From Verrucomicrobiota bacterium (lineage in GTDB: Bacteria > Verrucomicrobiota > Verrucomicrobiia > Limisphaerales > J093), in the NCBI GenBank assembly GCA_029907285.1, contig JARYMD010000210.1:1-7774 (forward strand): DNA of 7,774 nucleotides, written 5' to 3'. Shown here in pieces: positions 6,224 to 7,774 of the stretch (positions are counted from its first letter, which is position 1; each line of letters opens with the position of its first letter). The notes under the pieces are model-generated. The model saw only the letters and a list, made by a program, of their open reading frames with translations. It did not search any database and had not been told where the DNA came from. Made by a program: the position numbers and the translations under genes.

Positions 6224-6255
6224 CCGGCGAAGCGCCGGGGGCGGCTTCGACACGC

Positions 6256-6487
6256 GTTGGCGTGCGAAATATCGGCTATGTGCAGCTCACCGATACCGAC
6301 GGCACACTCCGAGACGGTGGAACATCAAAGCATCTTCCGTGCGGCGACGGGCACGCGAACATCGCGGAGTCATTGCGTGTCCTCAGAGACGGCGGGTTCA
6401 GGGGATGGATCATGATCGACGCATGGGAAATTCCTGACCCCTACGATGCCTAAAGGAAAAAAGATGCTTGACGCTGCCGGAGAATAA
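6256..6487 (+). pseudogene. 3' remnant of a sugar phosphate isomerase/epimerase gene (TIM-barrel, AP-endonuclease-2 fold)
   Basis: The frame encodes NIGYVQLTDTDGTLRDGG, then HLPCGDGH and GWIMIDAWEIPDPYDA, which I recognise as the C-terminal quarter of xylose-isomerase-like TIM-barrel sugar phosphate isomerases (about 280 residues when whole). The N-terminal three quarters are absent: directly upstream is the end of aat, in another frame. The frame stops at TAA 6451, but shifting by one base at that point restores a plausible tail (KGKKMLDAAGE, stop at 6485-6487), so a small indel also disrupts the 3' end. A TTG at 6220 overlapping the aat stop could in principle start a 77-residue peptide, but the loss of the barrel and active site argues for decay. 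It could have been left by deletion or recombination at the end of the aat operon. Confidence 0.75.
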
Positions 6488-6503
6488 AAACCATGGCCGG
6501 TCT

Positions 6504-6516
6504 GAGGCGGAGCCTC
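6504..6516. terminator. Possible terminator hairpin between converging transcripts
   Basis: GAGGC/GCCTC with a three-base loop lies one base beyond the frr stop and 17 bases beyond the end of the isomerase remnant. On the minus strand the hairpin is followed, after about 14 bases, by GGTTTTTATT, a late T-run; on the plus strand the following ATTATTTCC is weaker. The position between converging genes fits a terminator for pyrH-frr, but the short stem and distant T-run make it uncertain. Confidence 0.35.
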
Positions 6517-6517
6517 G

Positions 6518-7081
6518 CTAGACAGTCATTATTTCCTTTTCCTTGTGTGCCAGATGCGCGTCGATTTTCGCAATGTACGAGTCGTGCAGTTTCTGGACCT
6601 CTTTTTCGGCGTGCTTTTCTTCGTCCTCTGTGACACCACCGGATTTTGCAACTTTCTTGAGGTGTTCGATCGCGTCACGCCGGACATGTCGGATTGCCAC
6701 GCGCCCGTCTTCGGCCATCTTTTTGACGACGCGGATCAGCTCCTGTCTGCGTTCGGTGCTCAACTCGGGGAACACGATCCGGAGGACTTTCTTGTCCACC
6801 ATCGGGTTAAGACCGATGTTGCTTTTCTGGATCGCCTTTTCGATCGGATGGATCATCGATGCGTCCCATGGTTGGATTACCAGCACCCGTGGTTCCGGAG
6901 TTGTGATTCCGGCCAGCTCGCGTATCCGCATCTGAGCGCCGCCATACGCTTCAACCATGATGTTCTCGACAAGGGCAGGCGAAGCCTTGCCGGTGCGAAT
7001 GCCTGCAAACTCGTTGACAACAACGCGTTCGGTTTTTTCCATCTTTTCCTCTGCTTCCAGCAGAATTTCGTCGAGTGTCAT
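6518..7081 (-). CDS. frr: Ribosome recycling factor
   Basis: Splits post-termination ribosomes together with EF-G so that subunits can be reused; it acts in the cytosol and is usually essential. At 187 residues it has the standard family length (about 185). The L-shaped two-domain fold is visible: helical domain I from residues 1-30 and 107-187, with GIRTGKASP at 27-35, and beta domain II at about 31-106, with ITTPEPRVLVIQPWD (59-73) and NPMVDKKVLRI (92-102). The hinge-side helix motif RHVRRDA (131-137) carries the conserved arginines that contact 23S rRNA. The ATG lies three bases after the pyrH stop. No Shine-Dalgarno sequence is seen before it, so translation is probably coupled to pyrH, as expected for the conserved pyrH-frr pair. 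Confidence 0.97.
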   Translation of the reverse strand: MTLDEILLEAEEKMEKTERVVVNEFAGIRTGKASPALVENIMVEAYGGAQMRIRELAGITTPEPRVLVIQPWDASMIHPIEKAIQKSNIGLNPMVDKKVLRIVFPELSTERRQELIRVVKKMAEDGRVAIRHVRRDAIEHLKKVAKSGGVTEDEEKHAEKEVQKLHDSYIAKIDAHLAHKEKEIMTV

Positions 7082-7084
7082 AGT

Positions 7085-7774
7085 TCAGTGGAGTTTGGAT
7101 TGCTCAATTGCCCGGCCAATGGAATCGCTGATCGGGCTGGCTGTAACGAGTGTGCCCAGTTTCTCGCCCAGCACCACTCGCAAGATGCTGTGCGGTTGAG
7201 AAAAATCGAACACGATGATCGGCATGGAAGTCTCGCGGCAAAGCGAGAATGCGGTTGAATCCATGACTCGCAACTGCTTTTCAATCGCTTCAGTATAGGT
7301 GATGTGCTCGAAGCGGCGCGCGCCAGGATTCGACCTCGGATCGCTGTCGTAAACGCCATCGACTTTTGTGGCCTTCAAAACCACTTCGGCGCCAACTTCT
7401 CGAGCGCGAAGCACCGCAGCGGTGTCGGTTGAAAAGTAGGGATTGCCCGTTCCAGCGCCAAAGATGACTATTCGGCCCTTTTCGAGATGCCTGACCGCCC
7501 GCCGCCGAATGAATGGTTCGGCTATCTGGTGCATTGTGATAGCGCTTTGCACGCGCGTGGCTATGCCGGCCCGTTCCAGCGCGTCCTGCAACGCAAGGGC
7601 GTTTATCACCGTGGCCAGCATCCCCATGTAATCCGCCGTGGCACGTTCCATGCCTTTCTCGCTGGCGGAAATCCCGCGGACAATGTTGCCGCCACCCACA
7701 ACAATCGTGATTTGCACGCCCAATGCCTGCACCTCGCCAATGTGTTCGGCAACCTCGGTCACTCTCGCAGGACA
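7085..7774 (-). CDS. pyrH: UMP kinase (uridylate kinase), 5' end beyond the window
   Basis: Phosphorylates UMP to UDP using ATP in de novo pyrimidine synthesis; a hexamer of the amino-acid-kinase fold, usually controlled by GTP and UTP. The visible 229 codons give the bulk of the protein: VVGGGNIVRG, DYMGMLATVINALALQDALE, FGAGTGNPYFSTDTAA, LKATKVDGVYDSDP and a C-terminal VLGEKLGTLV, all typical. About 30 N-terminal residues, including the KxSGE phosphate-binding strand, lie past the right edge. The frame stays open to 7774, so the internal GTG at 7762 is not the start. It is transcribed leftward into frr with a 3-bp gap, part of the usual rpsB-tsf-pyrH-frr order; rpsB and tsf would be expected beyond the edge. 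Confidence 0.97.
   Translation of the reverse strand, partial: CPARVTEVAEHIGEVQALGVQITIVVGGGNIVRGISASEKGMERATADYMGMLATVINALALQDALERAGIATRVQSAITMHQIAEPFIRRRAVRHLEKGRIVIFGAGTGNPYFSTDTAAVLRAREVGAEVVLKATKVDGVYDSDPRSNPGARRFEHITYTEAIEKQLRVMDSTAFSLCRETSMPIIVFDFSQPHSILRVVLGEKLGTLVTASPISDSIGRAIEQSKLH

Noticed and set aside
6545..7258. Plus-strand 237-codon open frame spanning frr and pyrH
   Set aside because: It is antisense to two unmistakable housekeeping genes and crosses their junction; the translation has no recognisable domain.

Overview
The window looks like chromosomal DNA of a moderately GC-rich, B12-using bacterium. The best guess is Verrucomicrobiota (Limisphaerales/Pedosphaera-like) or a neighbouring PVC lineage. 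The grounds are a ClpS of the 'NDPVNLM' type followed by a DUF2017 protein, a sugar-phosphate-isomerase remnant of a kind common in PVC genomes, weak Shine-Dalgarno use, and intergenic palindromes of the GGTAGGGC...GCCCTACC type. This assignment rests on recalled family resemblance, not on a search.

Layout. Positions 1-842 hold no credible gene. They are a repeat- and hairpin-rich intergenic region with a heptamer array forming a long inverted repeat (107-212), small palindromes (246-340), an inverted pair of REP-like hairpins flanked by 22-bp direct repeats (349-472), and a structured stretch just upstream of metH (613-866). metH (876-4556, +) is an intact, full-length cobalamin-dependent methionine synthase. 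After a 191-bp gap, a near-consensus promoter (4713-4741) drives a compact operon of clpS (4748-5062), a DUF2017 gene (5059-5532) and aat (5549-6223). A 3' remnant of a sugar phosphate isomerase gene (about 6256-6487) follows, truncated at its 5' end and frameshifted near its 3' end. On the minus strand, converging on it, are pyrH (7085 to beyond the window edge) and frr (6518-7081), the downstream half of the common rpsB-tsf-pyrH-frr translation cluster.

How the genes work together. ClpS and Aat are the recognition and tagging arms of the bacterial N-degron pathway. Aat adds Leu or Phe to proteins with N-terminal Lys or Arg, and ClpS hands such proteins to the ClpAP/ClpCP protease. The DUF2017 gene sits between them, overlaps clpS by 4 bp and lies 16 bp before aat, so it is a candidate uncharacterised third member of this pathway. 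MetH makes methionine and regenerates tetrahydrofolate. PyrH makes UDP for nucleotide synthesis and Frr recycles ribosomes; both are housekeeping functions.

The most interesting points are the ClpS-DUF2017-Aat operon, the predicted leaderless clpS transcript, the covarying REP-like hairpin pair, and the structured region before metH.
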